A stretch of DNA of 64,000 nt. Origin: Carnegiea gigantea. Taxonomy: Eukaryota > Streptophyta > Magnoliopsida > Caryophyllales > Cactaceae. Location: NCBI GenBank assembly GCA_029747015.1, contig JAKOGI010000430.1, positions 107,001 through 171,000 of the forward strand, read 5' to 3'. A model generated the notes under the pieces. It did not search any database and had not been told where the DNA came from. It saw only the letters and a list, made by a program, of their open reading frames with translations. The translations under genes and the position numbers were made by a program. Below are positions 11,992 to 22,704 of this stretch, piece after piece. Within the stretch, counting starts at the first letter, position 1, and the number at the start of each line of letters is the position of its first letter.

Positions 11992-13368
11992 TATTAGGCG
12001 ATAAATTGCCCTATTTTACGTGCCTCTTTCACCCATTTTTAGCTCGTATAATTACTTAATCTTTAGGATTTTACCTTATTTTATTTATGTTTTGTAGGAA
12101 ATAACGCCAAATCAAGTAAACGTCGCGAAAAGGAGCGAAGATGGGACAAACCGGCGAAAAACAGCAGAAAAGAGTAGTGCACGACCGTCTTACAGGGATG
12201 CACGGTCGTGTACCGATGGCCGAAGCCACGCACGACCAGCACGGCCAGGCGCATGGCCGTGCGTGGTGGCACGGCCGTGCGTCGGGCCCAGTTTCGCGAC
12301 AAAAGCCCTTTTCAGCCAGTTTTTGCGGGGAGTCGCGCGGGGTTCGCTTGGGGCGTCTCTCTGACGATTCTTAGGCTAGATTTTAGGTTAGTTTAGCAAA
12401 TAAAACCTCAAGAGGAGAATTAGTCTAGGATTGAAGATTGTAATTTTGGATTCAACCTTTGGATTTCAAGTTCCTCCATCAATTCAAGACTACGTTTTCT
12501 CCCCTTTTATCTCTTTAGTTTAAATGTTGTTCTTGTTTATGTTTGTTAGTTTTAATTCTTGTATTTGCTTTGTTTAGTTTATTTGTTTAGTTTTCATTGT
12601 TGATTTATGTTATTTTGTTGTCTAGATTTGTTTTATTTCATTCTCTTCGTTTTGTTCTTCATGTTCATGTTCTTGTTTGTTAGTTTAGGTTTTCATGTGT
12701 TTGTGTTGTTTAATTGATAGATTGTGTTGGCTTGGATTGTGATTAGCCTCTTGATGGCTAATTAATCTTGTATTTGGCCTAACCATACCCAGTCTATGCC
12801 TAGAATTTAGAGTTTTCCTTCACGTCCGCCAAGTGTTCGATGAAATGTTTGAGAGAGCTTTCATCCATATTTTTGGGCGATTGACTTATGCTGAGAGGTG
12901 AGGTCAATTAGCTAGTGTGGGAGAGGGAATAGCCGAGTTCGGGACATGAAAATAGTATCCGAATCGAGTTAGGTCGGGGGTTGCTAGTTTTGTGGTCTAA
13001 TTGGGCTAACCCCATGAAAATAGGTGGTTAGGCTAACTAGACTAGCTCATGACCCTTGAGAGAGGGCTTGAGTGGCCTTTGATGGTGCAACCGATCATCT
13101 CTAGTTCGTGATGTAGTTTGGGTAGGTTAGGACTCGTCTTGGTTAGTTGATTCATTTATTGGTCAAATCACAACTCCAAGTCGCCTTTTCTATGCTTGTA
13201 GCGTAGTTTAGTTTTCCCTCTTTCCCCTTCGATCTTGCCTAACTCGAGACGCTTTAGCTAACCCTGGTAGTTGGAAACACAATTCCCTACGGACGACACC
13301 CCAAGTACTCAACGATACACCTTACACTTGGGGTTTATAAATATTAAAACTCTGTTTTATCCCTAACA
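11992..13368 (+). repeat. 3' LTR of the gag-only element
   Basis: 1377 bp, from tattaggcgataaattg to ccctaaca, with a single GCACGGCCGTGC-rich unit. Close to the 5' LTR over its whole length apart from the duplication. Confidence 0.85.
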
Positions 13369-14163
13369 TGGATCTAATTAATATTCATCATCAACACATA
13401 TTTATAAATGCAATGCCTCGTACAGCGCTGCTGTTTAGGATAAGCTTTTTCAAAGTTTCTTCTTCTTCCTTTTTTTTGGGGGGGGGGGGGGGGAGGAGAT
13501 CTGGTGTTGGAAGATCGTCTTGTCCTCTACTAGTAAAAATAAGCGTAGAATGGTATTTGTACTTTTTACTAGCTAAGAATGGCCACAAAGTCTGCTGGAG
13601 GGGTTATTGTTAACAAACATACATCTCACTGCTTACCCTGATTTCCAGCTTGTCCACAGTGTTGATGAACAAATAATCTGCCTCTTCAAAATTTGAGAAT
13701 TGATCCAACCCCACCTTCATATTAGCTGGGTAAATAGCAGGAGAGGACATAAACTAGGCAAATCATTAGCCTTTAACAAGCCCTTGATGGGGGCAAGGAC
13801 GCAAGTGACTTACTGTATGGCGTCTTGAACGCCGCTTTGTGGGCATGGAAGTAAATGGTATTTACCACACAAGAATGGGTGAAGAAAGGACCCCCTTGTA
13901 ACCACTTTTCTTTATTTACCCAAGTTATAAAAGAGTCATATATGATCATTTGGGTGTAGGCTTGAGACTTGCCTTGCTTTTCTTGTAGCGATCAATGAGC
14001 TCAATCAGACTTTTGGAAATTAATGCTTTCATGAGTTCACGTCTGGTGTTGACGTCATCTGTTTTCTCCCTTCTCTGAAGCCATCAAAGATGCGAACAAC
14101 CTCGACTATCGTTTGGGACGGTAAAGATTTAGTGTGGATGCTGGTGGTGGCGATAACAGTGAC

Positions 14164-14553
14164 CGATGTCCGGACCTGGACCCGAATGTCCGATGTATAG
14201 ACCTGGTTGTCTGAATGTCCAAATTTGTGTTATGATTTTAGGACATTCGGATCGAAATTTTGTGTCACCGAACCCAATTTTTTTGTGTCTGAACCAGGTT
14301 GTCCGAAGTTGTTTTTATAATATTTTATAAAGAATTTGGACTAAAATTACACTTAAACGTAGTTGGCCGATGTCCGATTGTCCAAATTTGTACCCGAACC
14401 CGAATGCTCAAACCCGAACCCGACCCGAATTTAAATTCGGACATAACCGCTTGTCCGAATTTTAAATTCGGACATAAATTTTGTGACCGTACCCAGTTTT
14501 TCCCGGGTCGGACGGATTCAGGTAATCAAGTCGGACAAATTTTGCCAGCCCTA
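14164..14553. mobile_element. hAT-like GTCCGAA-rich element inside UGT P1 exon 1
   Basis: The UGT sequence stops at cagtgac (14157-14163) and resumes at aggcctttggaggc (14559), where sibling copies run straight through. The insert is made of repeats such as acccgaatgtccg. Its right end, ttgccagcccta, is the inverted form of the tagggctg start seen in the element at 63092. The left end and left target duplication are missing, so the copy is 5' truncated. Confidence 0.6.
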
Positions 14554-14699
14554 TTTTTAGGCCTTTGGAGGCTAAGCATTTTGGAAATTGGAGTACTGGG
14601 TTTATGTGGCCTTGATATAGGGGATATGGAAGTATCAGAACATAAGCCCCTTTTCTTGGCTTTTGAACCAATCTTTGTATCTCCATTAAAGAAGTATTG

Positions 14700-15457
14700 C
14701 TAACCCCCTCTCCACTGTAAGCTCATTAAGATATGACCTCAAGGTTTTGCGATAAATCTATGTGAGTGGCAAGTGGCAACCAGAATATTTTAGTTTCTTC
14801 AGCTCCTAGGGCTCTTCGTTTGCCAGTGGCACCTCAAGGACTGATTTTTCCGGAGTTCAAACATTGGAGCGGGCCTTTGCGTTCCATGAGCTGATTCCAA
14901 CTTGGGGCTGGTGTTTTCTTTTAGACGAATACAGATATTGTAGTGGGAAAATATGCTTTGTTTCGAGAGAGATTAGGAAGAGGGGGGGGGGGCGGAGGGG
15001 AAGAACTTTTTAGATGAATAAAAAGAGGGATGAGAATCTATGACGTGGCTGTTGGAGGGAAATAACGCTGGCTTTTATGTCTATTGATGTGGCGTTTATG
15101 TCTGCTGAGGGAAATAATGCTCGACTCAGAGGGAAATAGTAAGGGTCCATTTGGTCATAACATAGTGTGAGATTTTGACCGGATTTTCATGTTTGTTGCC
15201 GGTTAAATTATTTTGCCAAAAGTTGGATAGACCCACAATCATTTTCAAAAATTATAGAACCTGTAAATTATTTGATAAATACTGGATGGCCTCTTAAGTA
15301 AATTTTTTGTTTGTTGACAATTCATATGGTATGGCCTTCGTCTAAGTTTTCTTAGACAAGTAAATTGTACATCAGTCCACTCAAATTATGTGTTTTGTTT
15401 ATAGTAAATAACCTAAAAACCGGTCTGACAAATACCAAAAATCTCTTCTTCTGGTAC
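14700..15457. other. Upstream flank of UGT P1, no gene seen
   Basis: Short stretches resemble the 5' flanks of P2 and P3 (for example 'ttatgtgttttgtttat' near 15386 against 17288 and 21692). This marks the flank as part of the duplicated unit. It includes a poly-G run near 14980. Confidence 0.5.
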
Positions 15458-15700
15458 CTGCATCATGTAGAAAGCCATATTGCGTATTTTTTTATCCAGT
15501 TGATCCAAATGCCCGTTAAGAGGAACCCACAAGATGCTTCAGTATGGGTTCCAGGATTTGGTAGCATGGACTTATAAGGATATGACAAATCAGAATAAGT
15601 TCTTCAAGTACCCAAAACCTATGCTTTTCCCTCCTAAAGCCTCCCGAAAATTTCATAACCTATATTGCAGTTGGTTTCTTGATTCATGACCCAAGATTTC
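15458..15700 (-). pseudogene. Duplicated exon-like fragment, copy 1
   Basis: Aligns by eye with 17820-18090: shared blocks include catttggat, gcatgg/gtatgg and cctatattgcagttgg / cctctattgcagtggg. On the minus strand the sibling copy keeps an open frame up to CAG|GTACC; this copy has a stop and indels. The source gene is not recognised. Confidence 0.35.
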
Positions 15701-16438
15701 CATGTTCTATCTGACTTTTACTAGTTGCTAGGAGCTAGTTGTTTTTATTTCATATTTTGACTTTCCAGGATTCATCTTTTGTGCTTGACAATGGTCAAGG
15801 TAGAGCTAATACAATTAGTGTCACAGAAGTTCTAAGCGTCTATCTATCTATTAAATGTGCATGCATAGAATTGGCGTAAACTTAATTTGCACATTATGCA
15901 TTTATGCATAATTTCAATATCTAACAAAATCAACTATAACATCAGCTAATAGCTGAAAACTAATGCAATCGGTTGATGATTGCAGAATAGGACTTTTGTT
16001 AGAGTATATATTCAAATATATGACTTAAAACAGTTGTAGAGCTAGTTAATATTTATCATCAAAAGATGTTTGTTAATGCAATTGTCTCTTACAAAGCTCC
16101 CGCTGAGGATGGTCCTTTCTGATTCCCCCCCCCCCAAATTTTTTTTTCCTTTTTTTTTTTTTTGGGGGGGGGGGGGGCGGTGGTCTGGGGAGGAAGGAAG
16201 AAGGGATTACCTTTTACTGTACTCTTGAAAAACAGGGGGCTGAATTATATTTGTATTTGTAAGGTAAGAATGATCCGTATAACCCACTAGAAGAGTCACT
16301 GTTTAGTGATGCATGGCAGATAATTACTCTGCATCCCCAAAACCCATTACCTTCTTCAGATTACCAACTAACTTAACTAAATTCTTATCCTCTTTCCAAG
16401 CACAAATCTGACAATTAACTACTCAGTCGATGGAATAC
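15701..16438 (-). other. UGT P2 3' flank fused to intron remnant; exon 2 deleted
   Basis: 15757-15835 matches the sequence just past the UGT stop codon in other copies (gattcatcttttgt). From about 15860 the sequence matches the P1 intron (7370-7541). All of exon 2 is therefore missing, consistent with a deletion between the 3' flank and the intron. The segment around 16037 is the empty site for the LTR element in P1. A C run, poly-T and poly-G tract lies at 16127-16180. Confidence 0.55.
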
Positions 16439-17124
16439 CTCGATTTCCTGCTTGTAGAGAGTATTAACGAACAAGCAATGCACCTCTTCAAAAGTTGAGA
16501 ATTGATCCACTATAAGCCTCACAATAATACAATATCCGGGTGAGTGCCAGGGGAGGACACAAAACTAGGCAAATCATCAACACTTAACAATCCCGTGATG
16601 TCAGGCAATGACACAAGGGAGCCACTTACTCGTGTTTTCAAGGTCCCTTTGTACGCGTGGTAGTGAATGGAATTTATTACACAAGATTGAGTGAAGAAAG
16701 GGCCTCCCTCTACTCCACTTTTCTTTATAACATCCAACACCCAAGGCATAAAAGAATTACATACGACTATTTGAGCTGTGGGGTTGAGATTTTCCTTGTT
16801 TTGCTTGCAGTGATCAATGAGCGCCATCAAACTTTTGGAAATGGATACTTTCAGGCCTTCGCGTCCGGTGTTGGCATCATCTGTTTTTTCCTTTTCTTTG
16901 AAGCCATCAGATATGTGAACAAACTTGACTGTCGTTACGGAGTGTGGTGATTTAGAGGACATGCTGGTGGTGATTATAACAGTGACTTTAAGGTCTTGGG
17001 AGGCTATTGAGAACTGTAGTATTGGGTTTAATTATACGACCTTGTACAGGTCCTACAGGATATGGAAGTATCAAGACATGAGCCCCTTGTCTAGGCTTTT
17101 GCTCAATGTTTTTTTTATCTCCAT
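16439..17124 (-). pseudogene. UGT74-like pseudogene P2, exon 1 only
   Basis: The UGT N-terminal half can be read from an ATG at 17124, with frameshifts in the first 50 codons, then an open stretch at 16519-16962 containing NSFMPWVLD, GGPFFTQSC and SVDDLPSFVSSP. The aspartate that supports the catalytic His in relatives (YDSFMPW) is Asn here. The tail has another slip before a GAG|GTATTCC donor (16438/16439). No exon 2 follows. Pseudogene. Confidence 0.85.
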
Positions 17125-17819
17125 TAAAAAATATTGCTACCCCCTCACCAATCTAAGGTAATTAAGATATGATCCCGAAGTTGTGCAACAAATTTGTGAG
17201 GGCGTAAGATGAGTAGGTCGGTAGGTGATTTTTTCTGGTATGATCTTCATGTAAGTTTTCTCTAAATTGTGTGTCAATCAACTAAAGTCATGTGATTTGT
17301 TTATGGTGCAAATGAAAGAAGTGGGGTCTGACATAGTATCAATAAGATAAGGCAGTAGCGAAGCAGCTGCTGTTTGCCCCGGAGGTTGCAAATAAGTTAC
17401 TTTCTTAATGTTGGGTCTCACGAGTGCATCAAGTTTATTCAGAAATATGCGAGATAAGTTTATTGAGAAATATATGGGCCGTAAACGTGCAGAACTCGCC
17501 TGAAGTTTGGGGTATCCTATTGCACCTCTGTTTTAAAAAATGGGTCGGGTTTTTACTTTGAAAATAATCATGTGATTTGAACAGTCTTCAAAAAGCTTTG
17601 CTATATCTGCACGCAATCAACTTTGGATCAACTTCATGTTGAAATTTACCAACCCAAAAAGTGGTCGTATACCTAGGCACTAGCATATGCACCTGATCAA
17701 AAAAAAGAAAAAAGAAAGAAAAAGGAAAAAGAGGCTGTTCCTGACTCTTGGCAACTAGAACCAGCAGCCTCTTGAAGAGGATTTTATTCTGTAAAGGATT
17801 TGTGATTATGCAAGGGGTT
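17125..17819. other. Upstream flank of UGT P2, no gene seen
   Basis: Resembles the flanks of P1 and P3 in patches. A minus-strand frame crosses 17588-17965, but only its first third (17840-17965) has the exon-like character described in the next entry. Confidence 0.45.
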
Positions 17820-18090
17820 TTTGGTACCTGAATAGTTAAAAAAAGGCCATATCGCGTTGTGTCCTTTACTCCTTTATCATCCAAATGCCTTTGAAGAGAA
17901 ACCCTAAGATTCTTCAGTGCGGGTTGCAAGATTTGAAAGTATGGATTCAAGACTCTATGAATCATTCAGAATCAGTTCTTGAGTAACCAAAACCTATTCT
18001 ATCCCTTGCATAAGCCTTGCAAAATTTTCGGACCCTCTATTGCAGTGGGTCTTCTGATTTTTCACTGAAACCGGACTTCCGTGTTCTATT
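17820..18090 (-). pseudogene. Duplicated exon-like fragment, copy 2
   Basis: On the minus strand about 43 codons are open from 17965 to a CAG|GTACC donor at about 17830. They are Leu/Arg-rich (LQPALKNLRVSLQRHL). The sibling at 15458-15700 has the same segment with stops. It may be a captured piece of an unrelated gene carried along with the UGT tandem duplication. I do not recognise the family. Confidence 0.35.
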
Positions 18091-18879
18091 TGACTTTTGC
18101 TAGTTGCTAGCTGATAATTGTTTTTTCATTTTTCATCATTATTTTCCTAAATATACTTCTCACCATCTATCCTCTCATATTCTGCCTCCTCCTGTCCCCA
18201 GTTGTTTTCACTTTCCACATGAAGATCTTTAAATAGTTCCTACTCCACCCACCCCCACCGCCCACACACAGGCACACACAGAGAGAGAGAGAGGTGTATT
18301 CAAGTAAGTGTGCATTAGGTGTGGTTTCGCTGAATACATTTAAGAATCACTGTAAACACATTGTTGTTGACTAAAATTAATTTAGAAGTAACTCTAAAAT
18401 TCATTGGTCACCTTTAAACTATTAAGGCATATCCTAATTAATTTAGCATAGTGAAGTGTGTCTGTACACTAGTTAGTTTTGTAACATATATCATAAAAGT
18501 AAATAACTCTAAAACTTGCCTCGCATGAGTTATTATGAGTCATGCCAGATTTTCAGCAGGGACCTCTATGGGTATGAGATATCATCCATACCATTTGTCG
18601 GTCATATAAGACGGACATTAGATGCAACCTCTGGAAAAAGATTGTGAAATTACCGTTGAAGTCCTTGAAAGTCAAGTTGTGCTCAAAGTGACTTACAAAA
18701 TATCAAGTGAAATTCCTTAAGGAAATATTCATACCCAAAATTATTTCATGGTTGAGTATGTTAGTTACATCTCTCCGGTAGAGACTGACACTTGCATTAT
18801 TCAAAGGCTCAACCCTGGCTCTATTAATACCCGAATATAGTAGTACTCATGAATAGTTGCTCTGTTATCAAGTTAATGG
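18091..18879. other. No gene seen; AT-rich spacer
   Basis: Contains a short (ag)n tract near 18280. No frame or splice pattern that I would support. Confidence 0.5.
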
Positions 18880-19295
18880 CCCTGTTTGGCAAACAGCTGT
18901 TAGCTGTTAGCTGTTTGTATTAGCTGTTAGCTGTTTGAATTAGCTGTTTATATTAGCTGTTTGAATTAGCTGTTTTTAGAAAAAGTGTTTGGTAAAAATT
19001 AGCTGTTTCTAAAAAATATGTTGGTAAAATTTCATTTATGCCCTTATTTATGAATTAGTTTTTAATAAGATGTGTGTAATTTTTCCAAACTTATGGACAA
19101 TTATGTCATTTTTACAAAAACTCTTCTCAAAAGGCTAATGGGAATAGCTTTTTCAAAAAGAGCTTTTTGGAGCCAAACAGCTATTACAAACAGCTCTTTA
19201 CCAAACACCCTTTAACTGTTTGACTTGGTCAAAACAGCCAAAATCCTCCCAAACAGCTATTTTTTCTCAAAAAGCTGTTGTTACCAAATACCCCC
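18880..19295. mobile_element. Foldback MITE built of AGCTGTT repeats
   Basis: The left part holds five or more copies of ttagctgtttg and the right part holds the complement (aaacagct, aaaaagctgttg). The ends read cctgtttgg and ccaaataccccc. The direct repeat aatggc flanks it at 18875-18880 and 19296-19301. The classification (hAT, Mutator or Harbinger-like) is uncertain. Confidence 0.55.
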
Positions 19296-19549
19296 AATGG
19301 CATATCTCTTGGGATTCCCTTGGACTGGGAATTGTATCGCTCTTGCGGAGGCGAATATTGAGCATTTGAAAGTCATGCTTTTTCTTCTTCCCCTCCCCCC
19401 CCCGGGGAGGATCCTGGCTAGACTCTTGCAATCCTGTGTTAATCTTCTGAGTTGGGAAGACCTAGTCAGAGAATATGATTTAACCATTTTACTTCTATGG
19501 TATTGCATGCTGACTGACTAAGCTTTATTTGCAAACTTTGGGGATTAAC

Positions 19550-19757
19550 ATTTCAGCATCAACTCCTCAATGTTCCTATTGGAAGCGCCATCTTCTTCCA
19601 TTGCTGCCGTATCTTCTTATTCGCATTTAGTTGCATTTTTTTAATTTTGTCTCTCCCTTGCCCCTTCATAAATTCTTTACTGCCATTTTCTCACTACTTA
19701 CAAGGCCTTTCTCCTCTGCCTTCACTCTTAAGTCTGACTTTCCATAATTCATCTTTT
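19550..19757 (-). pseudogene. UGT exon 2 fragment (C-terminal part)
   Basis: Similar by eye to the last 70 or so codons of exon 2 (for example aactcctcaatgttcctattgg against aattcttcaatgttcctatgag at 19856), but full of indels. It sits directly downstream of the intact exon 2 at 19830-20552, so it is a separate, older tandem fragment. Confidence 0.6.
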
Positions 19758-19829
19758 GTCCATGATAATGATCAAAGTAAATTCTTATGGTAAAAGTGAG
19801 TCACCATTTTGTGTTACACATAGATAAAG

Positions 19830-22704
19830 CTAGGATTCTAGTAATTTAGCAACAAATTCTTCAATGTTCCTATGAGAGCTGCCACCTTCTTCCATAGCTT
19901 CCTTAGCTTCCTGTTCCCACTTACTTGCATTGCTTTTGATCTCTTTCCCTGTTTCCCCTTCCATAGCTTGTCGAATACAATATTCGATTTCCTCCCCAGT
20001 AACAATGCCCTTATCATTTGCCTTCACCCTTACTCCAATTCTCCAGAAGTCTGCTATACATTTAGCATTGGTGGGTTGATCTGTCCATTGTGGGAATGCC
20101 ACGAGTGGGACCCCAAGGCTTATGGCCTCTAACGTCGAATTCCAGCCACAATGAGTCACAAAGCAACCCACTGCCCGGTGAGCCAAAACCTCTAGCTGAG
20201 GACACCAGTTGACAATTAGACCTTTTTCTAATGTCCTCGCTTTGAAATTCGAGGGGAGTTTACTCTCCTCTGAAGCCCGAACTACCCATAGGAAATACTT
20301 GTTGCACCTCTCCAAACCAATAGCCATTTCTTCCATCTGCTCTTTTCCTAGGGAGGCCATGCTACCCATTGATGCATAGACAACCAAGCCATCTTCCTTT
20401 GCATTGAGCCATGGGATGCAAATGTCGATTTCGGGCTTGAAAAGACTAAGGCCATAGTCTTTGTCTTCAGGCAAGCGCTTGTCTAAGTACATGGAGGGAA
20501 TTGCTGGTCCTATGGTCTTCACTGCCCAGTGGCTTGCCATCCAATTTACGACCTATAAAAGCAACAAATGTCATGTTTAGTTTCTGTTTTCACTGTACAT
20601 TTTGGGTAAACTAAGCTACTTATGAGGTTTAATCAGCTAATTTCATAGTCAGAGAGAGCTAACTTGCATGTTTGTTAAATAGCTTTTTTAAGGCACCTGA
20701 ACGAAAAGACTGATTTGCAAAGAGCTTTGTTGGAAGATTTTTTCTGGAAGTGGAAAGACAAAAGACAAGTGTCTTCATGGTTGTGAGAGTCTGTTTCTAT
20801 TAAATATGAGCAGACTGAATCAGTGGAATCAATGGAATACCTCAGTCTCCTGCTTGTCCACGGTATTGACAGGCAAACATTCTGCCACTTCAAAATTGGA
20901 GAATTGACCCAACACTAGCCTCGCAATAGCTGGATGATAGCTCAGCGAGGATAAAAAACTAGGCAAATCATCAACGCCTAACAATGCGTTGATGGCATGC
21001 AAGGACACAAGAGACCGATCACTTGCTGAGGCTGTCAAGGCTCCTTTGTAAGCATGGTAGTTAATGGAATTTACCATGCAAGATTGGGTGAAAAACGGAG
21101 CTCCCTCAAGCCCACTTTTTTCTCACAACATCCAACACCCAAGGGAGAACTACATATATGACTATTTTGGATGTAGGGATGAGGTTTTCCTTGTTTTGCT
21201 TATAATGATCTACAAGCTCAATCAAACTTTGGAAAATGCATGCTCTCAAGCGCTGGGTTTTGTTGTCGACATCATCTGTTTTCTCACCCTCTCTGAACCC
21301 ATCAAAGATGCGAACACACTCTACTCTCGTTTGGAAGGGTAATGATTTTTGAGGATTCGCTGGTTGTGGTGATAACAGTGACTTTATGGCCTTTGGAGGC
21401 TTAACTGTTTTGACAATTGGAGCATAGGGTTTATGTGACCTTGAATAGGAAGTGGAAGTACCAGGACATGAGCTCCTTCTCTTGGCTTTTGATCAATTGT
21501 TTCTATCTCTGTTGCTGAACTTTTACCAAGGTTCTGTCCATCCGGAGCTAAGTAATATCTATGCTATCACAGGTCGTGACAATTTATGCAAGAGGAATAA
21601 TAGGAGTAGATAGGGTTGGTGTTTTTCTTGGATGTTCTTCTTCAAGTTTTCCGGTATGAATGGAATGTGCATCTGGAAATACTTAATTATGTGATTTGTT
21701 TGATAATGACAATGATTGAGTTAGGACCAGACATGTCCATGCCTATCAAAAAGCCAAGCCAGCAGCTAAGAGGGCCAAGGTGATAAACTAGTTGCTTTCA
21801 CCAAGTTGGCCCTTTGTCTTTTGTTTAGAAATCAGGTTGGGTTTCTGATCCAAAAATAATATTGTGGCCTTTGATTTGGTGTGAATCGTCTTTTGACTTT
21901 TGGGGTACCAAAAATAAGTTTAAAATTTTCAATTACATGGCACCCCGGTCTGAAAGAAGCCAGTTTTACTCTATAACTCAACCAAAAATATCTAGAAGCA
22001 AACAATCCACCAAAATTACTTGATCAAAGGCGTACCTCAATCTCCAGCTTATTCACAGTATTGACAAGCAAGCAATCTGCCTCTTCCAAATTTAAGAACT
22101 GACTTTTCGCAACCCTCAGGAAAGATGGGTAAGGGTTCGATGAAGACACGAAACTAGGTAAATCACAAACCCTCAAAAACTCCTTGATGGCAGGCAAGGA
22201 CACAAGAGATGTGTCCAGCGGAATTTTCAAGGAACCTTTATAAGCATGGTAGTAGATGGAATTTACCAAACAAGATTGGGTGAAAAAAGGAGCCCCTCCA
22301 AGCCCACTTTTCCTTGCGACTTCCAATACCCATGGCATGAAAGAATCATATATGACCACTTTGGGTGTGGGGTTAAGATTTGCCTTGTTTTGCTTGTAGT
22401 GATCAATGAGCTCAAGCAAACTCTGTGTAACCGATGCTATGAAGTGATCAACTTTAGCGTCAGTGTCATCTACTTTCTCTCCTTCTCTAAAGCCATCGAA
22501 GATGCGAAGATACTCGAGTTCGAATTGGGAAGATATGGATTGAGTGGACATACTTGTGGTGGTGATAACAGTGACTTTAAGGCCCTTGGAGACTAACCTT
22601 TTGGAGAACTGAAGCATTGGGTTTATGTGACCTTGCAGAGGATATGAAAGAACCAGAACATGAGCCCCTCTTCTTGGCTTTTGATCAGTATTGTCTTTCT
22701 CCAT
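19830..22704 (-). CDS. Possible chimeric UGT74-like glucosyltransferase (exon 1 at 22036-22704, exon 2 at 19830-20552)
   Basis: Exon 1 (669 nt, U4) runs from ATG 22704 to a GAG|GTACGC donor. Exon 2 (723 nt, P3) starts at a TATAG|GTCGTAAATTGG acceptor and ends at TAG 19830. Both are open and in phase 0; joined they give 463 aa, the usual UGT length. Catalytic His26 (QGHINP), Asp120 (YDSFMPW) and a full PSPG box at residues 339-382 (WCPQ, HCGWNS, ending QWTDQ) are present. Known relatives move glucose from UDP-glucose to small carboxylic, phenolic or terpenoid acceptors in the cytosol; the acceptor here is unknown. The joining intron of 1.48 kb would contain the dead exon 1 of P3 (20841-21512). 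No nearer exon 2 exists for this exon 1. Splicing is inferred, not shown. Confidence 0.6.
20841..21512 (-). pseudogene. UGT74-like pseudogene P3, exon 1
   Basis: The UGT N-terminal half is recognisable, with QSCMVNSINYHAYKG and VDDLPSFL in frame, but the start codon has become ACA (21510-21512). A one-base slip lies near 21395, and a deletion near 21145 removes part of the NSFMPWVL-type block. A GAG|GTATTCC donor remains at 20840/20841. It lies inside the proposed intron of the chimeric gene. Confidence 0.85.
21513..22035. other. Spacer between P3 and U4 exons 1, no exon 2
   Basis: Searched by eye for PSPG or other exon 2 sequence; none found. This absence makes the U4 exon 1 depend on the exon 2 at 19830-20552. 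Confidence 0.6.

Larger units (their letters stand above)
7542..13368 (+). mobile_element. Non-autonomous Ty3/gypsy-like LTR retrotransposon with a gag-like ORF only (TR-GAG type)
   Basis: Two long LTRs (7542-8990 and 11992-13368) flank a 3 kb interior. A primer site tggcgccgttgttgggga (8997-9014) matches the tRNA-Asp-type site common in Athila/Tat-like elements. The 3' LTR follows a purine tract gtgtgggggta (about 11979-11989). The interior has one decayed gag-like frame (9084-10366) and no protease, polymerase or integrase. The left flank tagag and right flank tggat agree at only 3 of 5 positions, but the UGT P2 intron at 16037 reads tagagctag with no insertion and serves as the empty site. 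The element would need polymerase from a partner. Confidence 0.82.
6493..14686 (-). pseudogene. UGT74-like glycosyltransferase pseudogene P1 (exon 1 at 13637-14686, exon 2 at 6493-7234)
   Basis: Exon 2 (6493-7234) reads as a UGT C-terminal half, but its PSPG box is ruined: the usual W-C-P-Q start is lost, HCGWNS has become NCAWNS, and the first 80 codons hold frameshifts and stops. Its acceptor is TCTAG|GTTATGAATTGG. Exon 1 keeps recognisable UGT sequence from ATG 14686 down to a donor at 13636, with indels throughout. It is cut by a hAT-like insertion at 14164-14553. The intron carries the LTR element at 7542-13368. Both insertions sit where paralogous copies have uninterrupted sequence, so this is one ancestral gene rather than two. 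Non-functional. Confidence 0.88.
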
